A stretch of 6,317 nt of DNA, from positions 1 through 6,317 of the forward strand of contig CAMCIP010000135.1 in NCBI GenBank assembly GCA_945874855.1, in the 5' to 3' direction. Shown here piece after piece: positions 1 through 6,024 of the stretch. Source of the stretch: Brevundimonas vancanneytii. Its GTDB lineage: Bacteria; Pseudomonadota; Alphaproteobacteria; Caulobacterales; Caulobacteraceae. Below the pieces are notes generated by a model that saw only the letters and a program-made list of their open reading frames with translations, searched no databases and was not told the DNA's origin. Every line of letters begins with the position of its first letter. Position 1 is the first letter of the stretch. A program made the translations under genes and the position numbers.

Positions 1-1
1 C

Positions 2-235
2 CTGATGGTCCGGACCGGCCGGGCCCCGCGGCCCGGGGCCCGCGACGCCGACCCGGCGACGCCCGAGAAGGAGGCGCGGCGCACCCTGGGCTATCGCGAC
101 CTGAACACCTTTGCGATCGGGTTCGACGAGCCGGGACGCCCCGGCGACCGCGCCCTGACCCTGCTGATGAAACGCCGCGGCCTGTTCGACTGGAAGCTGG
201 AGGCGGTGGACCTGCCGGAGAAGGCGGCGCGCTGA
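2..235 (+). CDS. DUF2939-like protein, C-terminal fragment (5' end outside window)
   Basis: The reading frame is open from the left edge to a TGA at 233-235, so only the last 77 or so residues are present. The ATG at position 5 is internal and is probably not the start. The visible protein has an Arg/Pro/Ala-rich stretch, then an acidic/basic segment (DADPATPEKEARRTLGYRDL), and ends with a predicted beta-rich tail containing FAIGF and LTLLMKRRGLFDWKLEAVDLP. The pattern of a GYRDLNTF-type motif followed by a closing strand pair 'L.L.RRGLF.WKL..I.LP' resembles the C-terminus of DUF2939 proteins, small bacterial proteins of unknown function, usually with an N-terminal membrane anchor that would lie outside this window. 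The match is from memory of the family and not from a search. No biochemical role can be given. It converges on alaS, with the palindromic repeat between them. Confidence 0.6.
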   Translation: MMVRTGRAPRPGARDADPATPEKEARRTLGYRDLNTFAIGFDEPGRPGDRALTLLMKRRGLFDWKLEAVDLPEKAAR

Positions 236-240
236 CTCTT

Positions 241-349
241 TCCCTCCTCTTCAGGGGAGGGAGGATCGCGTCGCGATCCGGGTGGGGAATGTTCGAAGGG
301 ACCCCACCCTGGCGGCTGCGCCGCCTGTCCCTCCCCTGAAGGGGAGGGA
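241..349. repeat. Palindromic intergenic repeat with 22-bp terminal inverted repeats
   Basis: The ends (241-262 and 328-349) are inverted copies of one another over 22 bp with one mismatch (position 248), and each end is itself a hairpin. Five hairpins lie side by side: CCCTCC/GGAGGG with its loop (242-261); GGATCGCG/CGCGATCC, a perfect 8-bp stem on a single central base (263-279); GGGTGGGG/CCCCACCC, a perfect 8-bp stem with a 14-base loop (280-309); GGCGGC/GCCGCC (311-325); and CCCTCCCC-TGAA-GGGGAGGG, a perfect 8-bp stem with a tetraloop (329-348). It fills the gap between two convergent genes, starting 5 bases after the DUF2939-like stop and ending 11 bases from the alaS stop. This is the architecture of REP/MITE-like palindromic repeats that are usually multicopy. 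Copy number cannot be seen here. The outer hairpins could end transcription from either side, but no T-run follows them. Confidence 0.8.
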
Positions 350-360
350 GATTATGATGA

Positions 361-3006
361 TCACCCCGCCAGCGCCGCCCGCACCGCCGCCAGACCGGCC
401 TCGGCCAGCGACCCGTCCGGGGCACCGCCCTGGGCGAAGTCCGGCTTGCCGCCGGCGCCCTGGCCGCCCATGGCGATCACGGCGGCGCGGGCGAGATCCG
501 CGGCGTTGACGCGACCGGCCATGTCCGAGGTCACGGCGACGGTGACCGCCGCCTTGCCCTCGGTGACGCCGATCAGGGCCACGACGCCCGAGCCGACCTG
601 TTTGCGGAAGTCCTCGGCCACGCCGCGCAGGCCCTTGCCGTCGACGCCGTCCAGCACGCGGGCGATCAGCTTGACGCCGGCGATCTCCTCGGGCGCCGCG
701 GGGGCCGTGCCGCCGCCGCCCAGGGCCAGCTGCTTCTTCAGCTCGGCGACCTGCTTCTCCAGCGTCTTGACCGAGGCCGACAGGGCTTCGACCCGGGCGG
801 GCACCTCGACCGGCTGGACCTTGAAGTCGCGGGCCAGCTTGCGGGCCACGCCCGCCTGATCCAGCAGCCACAGGCGGGCGGCCTCGCCGGTCAGGGCCTC
901 GACGCGGCGGACGCCGGCGGCGATGCCGGTCTCGGCGGTGATCTTGAACAGGCCGACGTCGCCGGTGCGGGCCACATGGGTGCCGCCGCACAGTTCGACC
1001 GAATAGGGGGCGTCACCGGTCAAGGCGCGACCCAGGGTCAGGACGCGGACCTCGTCGCCGTATTTCTCGCCGAACAGGGCCACGGCCCCGGCGGCGACGG
1101 CGTCGTCCGGGTTCATCAGCTTCGTCTCGGCCGGGAGGTTCTGGCGGATGACGGCGTTCACCTCGGCCTCGATGCGGGCGATCTCGTCGTCGGTCAGGGG
1201 GGCGCCGTGGCTGAAGTCGAAGCGCATGCGCTCGGCGTCGACCAGCTGGCCCTTCTGCGCCACATGCGGGCCCAGCACATTCTTCAGGGCAGCATGGACC
1301 AGGTGGGCGGCGGAGTGGTTGGCGCGGGTCGTCAGCCGGGCCTCGGCCGCGGCGCGCAGCTGGGCGCGCGTGCCGATGGAGAGGGTCCCCGACAGCACCT
1401 CGATGGTGTGGGCATGGAGGTCGCCGGTCGGCTTCTGCACGTCCAGAACGCGGCCCGTGCCGCCGGCCCATTCCACCTCGCCGGCGTCGCCGGCCTGACC
1501 ACCGCCCTCGCCATAGAAGGGGGTCTGGTCGAACAGCACCTCGGCCACCTCGCCGGCCTGGACCGTGTCGGCCTGGGCCCCGTCCTTGAGGATGGCGAGG
1601 ACCTCGCCCGAGCCGTCGACGGCGTCATAGCCGGTGAAGACCGTCGGGCCGAGGCGGTCCTTCAGCGCCAGCCATTCGCCCAGTGAGGCGGCCTGGCCGG
1701 AACCCTTCCAGTTGGCCTTGCCGCGGGTCTTCTGCTCTTCCATGGCGGCGTCGAAGCCGTCCGTGTCCACGGTGAAGCCGCGACGGCGGGCCTCGTCCTG
1801 GGTCAGGTCCAGGGGGAAGCCGTAGGTGTCGTAGAGCGTGAAGGCGGTGCGGCCGGGGATGGTGCCGCCCTCGGCCAGATCGCGCGTGGCGTCTTCCAGC
1901 AGGCCCATGCCGCGGCCGAGCGTGGTGCGGAAGCGGACCTCCTCCTGCTTCAGCGTGTCCTCGATCGCGGCCTGGGCGCGCTTCAGCTCCGGATAGGCCT
2001 GGCCCATCTGCTCGACGAGGGTGGGCACCAGACGGTGCATCAGGGGGTCGGCGGCGCCCAGCAGGTGGGCGTGGCGCATGGCGCGGCGCATGATCCGGCG
2101 CAGCACATAGCCGCGGCCTTCATTGGACGGCGTCACCCCGTCGGCGATCAGGAAGGAGGTCGAGCGCAGGTGGTCGGCGATGACCCGGTGGCTGGGGGCC
2201 ATGTCACCGTCCGCATCGGTCGAGGTGGCCTCGGCCGAGGCGGCGATCAGATTGCGGAACAGGTCGGTGTCGAAGACGGAGTTCTTGCCCTGCAGGACCG
2301 AGGCGATCCGCTCCAGCCCCATGCCGGTGTCGACCGAGGGCTTGGGAAGGTTGCGAACGATCTGGTCGTTCTCCTTCTCGAACTGCATGAAGACGTTGTT
2401 CCAGATCTCCACATAGCGGTCGCCGTCCTCATCCGGTGAACCGGGAGGGCCGCCGGGGACGTGGTCGCCATAGTCCCAGAAGATCTCGGTGCAGGGGCCG
2501 CAGGGGCCATTGTCGCCCATGGCCCAGAAATTGTCCGAGCCGGCGATGCGGATGATCTTGTCGTCGGAGAAGCCGGTGACCTTCTTCCAGATGGCCGCGG
2601 CCTCGTCGTCGTCGATATAGACGGTGACCAGCAGGCGCTTGGGATCGAGGCCGAAGTCCCTGGTGACCAGCTGCCAGGCGCGGTCGATGGCGTGGTCCTT
2701 GAAATAGTCGCCGAAGCTGAAATTCCCCAGCATTTCGAAGAAGGTCAGGTGGCGTGCGGTGTAGCCGACATTGTCCAGGTCGTTGTGCTTGCCGCCGGCG
2801 CGGACGCATTTCTGGCTGGAGGCGGCGCGCGGCGCGGGCGGGGTCGCGGCCCCGGTGAAATAGTCCTTGAACGGCACCATGCCCGCATTGACGAACATCA
2901 GCGTGGGGTCGTTCTGCGGCACCAGGGGCGCGGAGCGGATCACCTCGTGGCCGTCGGCCTTGAAGAAGTCGAGGAAGGTGGAGCGGATGTCGTTCAGGCC
3001 GGCCAT
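361..3006 (-). CDS. alaS: Alanine--tRNA ligase (AlaRS)
   Basis: Cytoplasmic class IIc synthetase that activates alanine with ATP, charges tRNA-Ala, and hydrolyses mischarged Ser- and Gly-tRNA-Ala. The 881 residues match the usual bacterial length (about 875). Visible features in order: class II catalytic core with QNDPTLMFVNAGMVPFKDYF (31-50), motif 2 region RHLTFFEMLGNFSFGDYF (85-102), VDTGMGLERI (225-234) and motif 3 region GRGYVLRRIMRRAMR (297-311); editing domain with zinc-type ligands H564/H568 in HSAAH and C673/H677 in CGGTH; a short coiled-coil-like stretch (about 738-760); and a C-Ala domain ending in the glycine-rich GGQGAGGKPDFAQGG (847-861). All expected motifs are intact. The ATG is chosen because the family's typical N-terminus (LNDIRSTFLDFF) starts right after it. 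No clear Shine-Dalgarno precedes it. The next gene upstream is divergent, so alaS has its own promoter. No T-box or other leader is recognisable. Confidence 0.98.
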   Translation of the reverse strand: MAGLNDIRSTFLDFFKADGHEVIRSAPLVPQNDPTLMFVNAGMVPFKDYFTGAATPPAPRAASSQKCVRAGGKHNDLDNVGYTARHLTFFEMLGNFSFGDYFKDHAIDRAWQLVTRDFGLDPKRLLVTVYIDDDEAAAIWKKVTGFSDDKIIRIAGSDNFWAMGDNGPCGPCTEIFWDYGDHVPGGPPGSPDEDGDRYVEIWNNVFMQFEKENDQIVRNLPKPSVDTGMGLERIASVLQGKNSVFDTDLFRNLIAASAEATSTDADGDMAPSHRVIADHLRSTSFLIADGVTPSNEGRGYVLRRIMRRAMRHAHLLGAADPLMHRLVPTLVEQMGQAYPELKRAQAAIEDTLKQEEVRFRTTLGRGMGLLEDATRDLAEGGTIPGRTAFTLYDTYGFPLDLTQDEARRRGFTVDTDGFDAAMEEQKTRGKANWKGSGQAASLGEWLALKDRLGPTVFTGYDAVDGSGEVLAILKDGAQADTVQAGEVAEVLFDQTPFYGEGGGQAGDAGEVEWAGGTGRVLDVQKPTGDLHAHTIEVLSGTLSIGTRAQLRAAAEARLTTRANHSAAHLVHAALKNVLGPHVAQKGQLVDAERMRFDFSHGAPLTDDEIARIEAEVNAVIRQNLPAETKLMNPDDAVAAGAVALFGEKYGDEVRVLTLGRALTGDAPYSVELCGGTHVARTGDVGLFKITAETGIAAGVRRVEALTGEAARLWLLDQAGVARKLARDFKVQPVEVPARVEALSASVKTLEKQVAELKKQLALGGGGTAPAAPEEIAGVKLIARVLDGVDGKGLRGVAEDFRKQVGSGVVALIGVTEGKAAVTVAVTSDMAGRVNAADLARAAVIAMGGQGAGGKPDFAQGGAPDGSLAEAGLAAVRAALAG

Positions 3007-3120
3007 GGGTCGTGCACGCGCATAGGGGAGGGGAAAGGATCGGGCGTCATATAGGGTTTCGGCGCGGGGCGCATCACCCTGACGCAGGGACGAAGGCCGG
3101 AGCGGGGCCTATCGGGAGCC
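3007..3120. promoter_or_regulatory. Divergent intergenic region between alaS and the DUF393/photolyase operon
   Basis: These 114 bp must carry the promoters of both alaS (minus) and the DUF393 gene (plus). The only AT-rich spot is around 3047-3060 (CATATAGGGTTT on the plus strand, CCTATATGAC on the minus strand), which could serve as a -10 element in either direction, but no good -35 (TTGACA-like) sits at the right distance for either. An 8-bp palindrome, CGTGCACG, lies at 3011-3018, just upstream of the alaS start. No GTTC-N7-GTTC LexA site and no GGAAC...CGTT general-stress (EcfG-type) motif is present. The assignment rests on gene orientation more than on motifs. Confidence 0.4.
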
Positions 3121-3126
3121 ATGCCC

Positions 3127-3471
3127 ATGCTCGAGGTCTGGTTCGACGGCGACTGCCCCCTGTGCCGGCGCGAGATCGCCCTGATGCGGGGGCTCGACCG
3201 GCGGGGCGCGATCCGCTTCATCGATCTGGCTGACGGGACCGGAGCCTGTCCCATCGACCGGGGCGAACTGCTGGCCCGGTTCCATGCGCGCGAGGACGGG
3301 CAGATGCTGTCCGGGGCGGCGGCCTTCGCGGCCATGTGGCGGGCCGTGCCCCTGCTCCGGCCGTTGGGGCTGGTGGCGCGCAACCGGGCGGTGCTGGCGG
3401 TGCTGGAGCGGCTGTATGTGGCGTTTCTGCGGGCCCGGCCGCGGCTGCAGCGGTGGGTCGCAGCCCGGTGA
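3127..3471 (+). CDS. DCC-family (DUF393) thiol-disulfide oxidoreductase-like protein
   Basis: Small 114-residue protein of the DCC/DUF393 family, a predicted thioredoxin-like fold. The diagnostic N-terminal motif is present: WFDGDCPLCRRE at residues 5-16, with the CxxC dithiol at C10 and C13. The rest is helical and arginine-rich (RPRLQRWVAAR at the end), with no signal peptide or convincing membrane span, so it should be cytoplasmic. The family is predicted to be redox-active, but the substrate is not known. Start choice: GGGAG at 3114-3118 lies 8 bases before the ATG at 3127 but only 2 bases before the in-frame ATG at 3121, so 3127 is preferred; using 3121 would add Met-Pro. Its stop overlaps the GTG start of the photolyase-like gene (GTGA at 3468-3471), which suggests translational coupling and a shared function, perhaps redox service to the flavoprotein. 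That partnership is inference. Confidence 0.85.
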   Translation: MLEVWFDGDCPLCRREIALMRGLDRRGAIRFIDLADGTGACPIDRGELLARFHAREDGQMLSGAAAFAAMWRAVPLLRPLGLVARNRAVLAVLERLYVAFLRARPRLQRWVAAR

Positions 3472-4655
3472 CGGCGGGCGAGGCACCGACTCGGGCGGCG
3501 GGACTGGCGCGGCTGGAGGCCTTCGCCCCCCGCATGGGCCGGGCCTATGCGGCCAACCGGAACACCGATGTCGGGCCCGGCGCGAATGTTCACGTCTCGG
3601 GCCTGTCGCCGTGGATCCGGCGCCGGCTGGTGACGGAGGAGGAGGCAGTGCGGGCCGCGCTGGAAGCGCATGGGCCGCGCGGGGCCGACAAGTTCGTTCA
3701 GGAGGTGCTGTGGCGCACCTACTGGAAGGGCTGGCTGGAGATGCGGCCCTCCGTCTGGGCGGATTTCGAGGCGGCGCGGGACCGGCTGGACGCCGGCGGT
3801 CCGGCGGTGCGCGCGGCGGCTGAGGGCCGGACCGGCATCGCGGGCTTCGACGACTGGGCCCGGGAGCTGGCCGCGACCGGCTGGCTGCACAACCATGCGC
3901 GGATGTGGTTCGCCTCGATCTGGATCTTTACCCTGGGCCTGCCGTGGGAGCTGGGGGCCGACCTCTTCCTGCGGCGGCTGACGGACGCCGATCCGGCCTC
4001 GAACACCCTGTCGTGGCGCTGGGTCGCGGGGCTGCAGACCCCGGGCAAGACCTATCTGGCCACGGCGGAAAACATCGCGCGGTTCACCGAGGGGCGGTTC
4101 CGGCCGAAGGGGCTGGCCACGGAGGCGCGGCCGGTCGCGGGGCCGCCGCCGCCCGCCGCCCGGCCCTTGCCGCCGGCACGGCGTGAGACCCCGGACGGGC
4201 CGCACCTGGTTCTGGTCACGGACGAGGACCTGACGCCGGAACAGCTGATCGGGCCATGGGAGATCGCAGGGATTGTTTCGGCACCGGAGCCGGCGATCGC
4301 CGGACGCGGGGTGCCGGCCGGGGCGTTCGCGGCGGGGGCGCTGGCGGATGCGGAACGGCGGGCCAGGGCGCGCTACGGGCACCCGGTGATGCGGCTGGAC
4401 GGACTGACGGCGGACGCCCTGGTCACGGCGGCGCAGGCGGCGGGGGCGGTCGGCGTGGTCACCGCCTGTGCGCCCGTGGGCCCGACGGCAGCGGCGCTGG
4501 CGCGGGCCCGGCCGAAGGTCGAGGCGGCGGGGCTGCGGCTGACCGAGGTGCGCCGGCCCTGGGACGAGGCCCTGTGGCCGCTGGCGACCAAGGGGTTCTT
4601 TCCGTTCCGGGAGCGGGCGCCGGAGGTGTTGAGGACGTTGGGTCTGGCAATCTGA
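3468..4655 (+). CDS. Photolyase/cryptochrome-like flavoprotein with FAD-binding domain first (domain-swapped)
   Basis: A 395-residue protein whose N-terminal half is a photolyase/cryptochrome FAD-binding domain. Landmarks: VSGLSPWIRRRL (43-54), FVQEVLWRTYWKGW (76-89), GWLHNHARM (138-146) and DADPASNTLSWRWVAG (173-188). By comparison with E. coli PhrB, E79/W82 match E274/W277, N142 matches N341, D173/D175 match D372/D374, N179 matches the flavin-N5 contact N378, and W183 matches the FAD-proximal W382. PhrB R342, a lesion contact, is H143. The normal N-terminal antenna domain is missing. Instead a Pro/Ala-rich linker (about 221-243) leads to a C-terminal alpha/beta domain (246-395) ending in KGFFPF, which resembles the missing domain. 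Only one cysteine is present, so it is not of the four-cysteine FeS type. Start: the GTG overlapping the DUF393 stop; a longer frame from 3336 would lie inside that gene and add only Ala/Gly-rich shadow sequence. FAD binding is likely; DNA repair versus light sensing is open. Confidence 0.85.
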   Translation: MTAGEAPTRAAGLARLEAFAPRMGRAYAANRNTDVGPGANVHVSGLSPWIRRRLVTEEEAVRAALEAHGPRGADKFVQEVLWRTYWKGWLEMRPSVWADFEAARDRLDAGGPAVRAAAEGRTGIAGFDDWARELAATGWLHNHARMWFASIWIFTLGLPWELGADLFLRRLTDADPASNTLSWRWVAGLQTPGKTYLATAENIARFTEGRFRPKGLATEARPVAGPPPPAARPLPPARRETPDGPHLVLVTDEDLTPEQLIGPWEIAGIVSAPEPAIAGRGVPAGAFAAGALADAERRARARYGHPVMRLDGLTADALVTAAQAAGAVGVVTACAPVGPTAAALARARPKVEAAGLRLTEVRRPWDEALWPLATKGFFPFRERAPEVLRTLGLAI

Positions 4656-4676
4656 GTCCGCTCGAGGACAACGAAT

Positions 4677-4707
4677 GACGCCGCCCGGGACGACCCCGGG
4701 CGGCGTC
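4677..4707. terminator. Strong hairpin between convergent genes, probable bidirectional terminator
   Basis: A perfect 13-bp inverted repeat: GACGCCGCCCGGG (4677-4689) and its complement CCCGGGCGGCGTC (4695-4707) with a 5-base loop ACGAC. It begins 21 bases after the stop of the photolyase-like gene and lies 126 bases beyond the recA stop on the other strand. No T-run follows on the plus strand (GCTCCGTCC). On the minus strand the stem is followed by ATTCGTTGTCC, which is mildly T-rich. It most likely stops plus-strand transcription before it runs antisense into recA, and may also act as a second terminator for recA. GC-rich alphaproteobacteria often use such hairpins without a full U-tract. 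Confidence 0.65.
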
Positions 4708-4790
4708 GCTCCGTCCGGCCCGGCCCCACGGGGTCGGTGGCGGGTCGCGGGAACCCGGCCGGAGAGCAGAAATGGCGGTTCGCCAACAAG

Positions 4791-4824
4791 GGTTCGCAAG
4801 ACGCCCGCTGCGGGCGACCGAACC
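4791..4824 (-). terminator. recA-proximal hairpin, probable recA terminator
   Basis: A two-part stem begins 8 bases after the recA stop. The inner part is CGCCCGC-T-GCGGGCG (4802-4816), perfect over 7 bp on one central base. The outer part is GGTTCG (4791-4796) pairing with CGAACC (4819-4824), with small unpaired bulges between the two. Read on the minus strand, the stem is followed by CTTGTTGGCG, a weak T-containing tail. Position directly after recA supports a terminator or 3'-end stabilising hairpin for that transcript. The lack of a clean U-tract leaves the mechanism uncertain. Confidence 0.5.
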
Positions 4825-4832
4825 TGAGGCCG

Positions 4833-5912
4833 TCAGCCTTCGAGGTCCTGGCCCTCGTCGGGTTCGGGGGCGCCGAGGAGTTCGTCGGCGATCTTGTTGG
4901 TCGAGGCGCGGACGGCCTTTTCGATCGCGGCGGCCACATCGGGGTTGGACTTCAGGAATTCGCGCACATTCTCGCGGCCCTGACCGATGCGCTGGCTGTC
5001 ATAGGAGAACCAGCTGCCGGACTTCTCGATGACCCCGGCCTTGACGCCCAGGTCGATGATCTCGCCGATCTTGGAGATGCCCTCGCCGTACATGATGTCG
5101 AAGATGACCTCGCGGAACGGCGGCGCGACCTTGTTCTTGACCACCTTCACCCGGGTGGTGTTGCCCACCACCTCGTCGCGGTTCTTGATCGCACCGGTGC
5201 GGCGGATGTCGAGGCGCACCGAGGCATAGAACTTCAGCGCATTGCCGCCCGTTGTCGTCTCGGGAGAGCCGTACATGACGCCGATCTTGTGGCGGATCTG
5301 GTTGATGAACAGGACGATGCAGTTGGAGCGCGAGATCGAGGCCGTCAGCTTGCGCAGGGCCTGGGACATCAGTCGCGCCTGAAGGCCGGGCAGGCTGTCG
5401 CCCATCTCGCCCTCGATCTCGGCCTTGGGCGTCAGGGCCGCGACCGAGTCGATGACCACGATGTCGACGGCGCCGGACCGCACCAGGGTGTCGACGATCT
5501 CCAGCGCCTGTTCGCCCGTGTCGGGCTGGGACACCAGCAGGTCATCGAGGTTGACGCCCAGCTTCTGGGCATAGACGGGATCCAGCGCGTGTTCGGCATC
5601 GACGAAGGCGGCGGTGCCGCCGCTCTTCTGGATCTCGGCCACGGTGTGCAGGGCGAGCGTGGTCTTGCCGGAGCTTTCCGGACCGAAGACCTCGATCACC
5701 CGTCCCTTGGGCAGGCCGCCGATGCCGAGCGCCATGTCGAGGCCCAGCGAGCCGGTCGAGACGCTCTCGATCTCGGCCACAACGCCCGCCTTGCCCAGCT
5801 TCATCACCGAGCCCTTGCCGAAGGCGCGGTCGATCTGCGCCAGGGCCGCCTCCAGCGCGCGTGCCTTGTCCCCGTCTTCCTTGCCCACCAGTTTCAATGC
5901 CGCCTGTGCCAT
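4833..5912 (-). CDS. recA: Recombinase RecA
   Basis: ATP-dependent DNA recombinase that forms filaments on single-stranded DNA, performs strand exchange, and as co-protease triggers LexA self-cleavage in the SOS response. The 359-residue protein carries Walker A GPESSGKTT (77-85), Walker B VDIVVIDSVAAL (149-160), the loop L1 region EGEMGDSLPGLQARLMSQAL (167-186), the loop L2 region INQIRHKIGVMYGSPETTTG (203-222), the conserved ALKFYASVRLDIRR (225-238) and a normal acidic C-terminal tail (PEPDEGQDLEG). Nothing is missing. Start: the ATG at 5912 is chosen because AAGGGAG lies 9 bases upstream and the N-terminus MAQAALKLV matches alphaproteobacterial RecA. In-frame ATGs at 5966, 5942 and 5933 have poorer spacing, and the one at 6116 lies upstream of the apparent promoter. 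No recX is seen downstream; recA converges on the photolyase-like gene. Confidence 0.99.
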   Translation of the reverse strand: MAQAALKLVGKEDGDKARALEAALAQIDRAFGKGSVMKLGKAGVVAEIESVSTGSLGLDMALGIGGLPKGRVIEVFGPESSGKTTLALHTVAEIQKSGGTAAFVDAEHALDPVYAQKLGVNLDDLLVSQPDTGEQALEIVDTLVRSGAVDIVVIDSVAALTPKAEIEGEMGDSLPGLQARLMSQALRKLTASISRSNCIVLFINQIRHKIGVMYGSPETTTGGNALKFYASVRLDIRRTGAIKNRDEVVGNTTRVKVVKNKVAPPFREVIFDIMYGEGISKIGEIIDLGVKAGVIEKSGSWFSYDSQRIGQGRENVREFLKSNPDVAAAIEKAVRASTNKIADELLGAPEPDEGQDLEG

Positions 5913-5921
5913 CGCCTTGGT

Positions 5922-5928
5922 CTCCCTT
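5922..5928 (-). promoter_or_regulatory. recA ribosome binding site
   Basis: On the minus strand AAGGGAG reads 5928 to 5922 and sits 9 bases before the ATG at 5912. It is the best Shine-Dalgarno match in the whole recA leader and decides the start among five in-frame ATGs. Confidence 0.8.
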
Positions 5929-5994
5929 GCCATGATTCCCATCTGGTTCCGGGAGAGACCCGCCATGGACCCGCCCCCTGTTCTCGTGAGGCGG

Positions 5995-6024
5995 ACTATG
6001 TGCACGGTTTGTTCCGGTTGCCAA
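5995..6024 (-). promoter_or_regulatory. recA: Candidate sigma70-type recA promoter
   Basis: Read on the minus strand, TTGGCA (6024-6019; five of six bases match TTGACA) is followed after 18 bases by CATAGT (6000-5995; four of six match TATAAT). This would start the transcript near 5987 and give a leader of roughly 75 bases before the ATG at 5912. The overlap of the -35 with the LexA-like site supports the call. An 18-base spacer and a weak -10 are suboptimal, so the exact start point is uncertain. Confidence 0.55.

Noticed and set aside
241..349. The repeat as a CRISPR array
   Set aside because: There are no regularly spaced direct repeats or spacers; the structure is nested and adjacent inverted repeats.
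251..991. A 246-codon minus-strand frame and other frames (including 976-1686 and 2461-3054 on the plus strand) overlapping alaS
   Set aside because: They overlap the in-frame alaS coding sequence, which carries every AlaRS motif; their products are Arg/Gly-rich or Val/Gly-rich and have no family features.
3007..3120. An SOS box or a general-stress sigma factor site controlling the photolyase-like operon
   Set aside because: Neither GTTC/GAAC half-sites nor a GGAAC...CGTT pair occurs in the region, so no link to SOS or EcfG control can be claimed.
3336..3467. An N-terminal extension of the photolyase-like protein from the ATG at 3336
   Set aside because: The extra 44 residues are Ala/Gly/Pro-rich and lie inside the DUF393 coding region in another frame. 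The GTG overlapping the DUF393 stop is a much better start.
4778..4795. A GTTC...GTTC pair downstream of recA as a second LexA site
   Set aside because: The two half-sites are separated by 10 bases, not 7, and they lie at the 3' end of genes next to the recA hairpin.
2994..4799. A 601-codon minus-strand open frame opposite the DUF393 and photolyase-like genes
   Set aside because: It is a GC-rich antisense shadow: the product is low-complexity (Arg/Pro/Gly/Ala/His-rich), shows no domain, and lies over two plus-strand genes with recognisable motifs.
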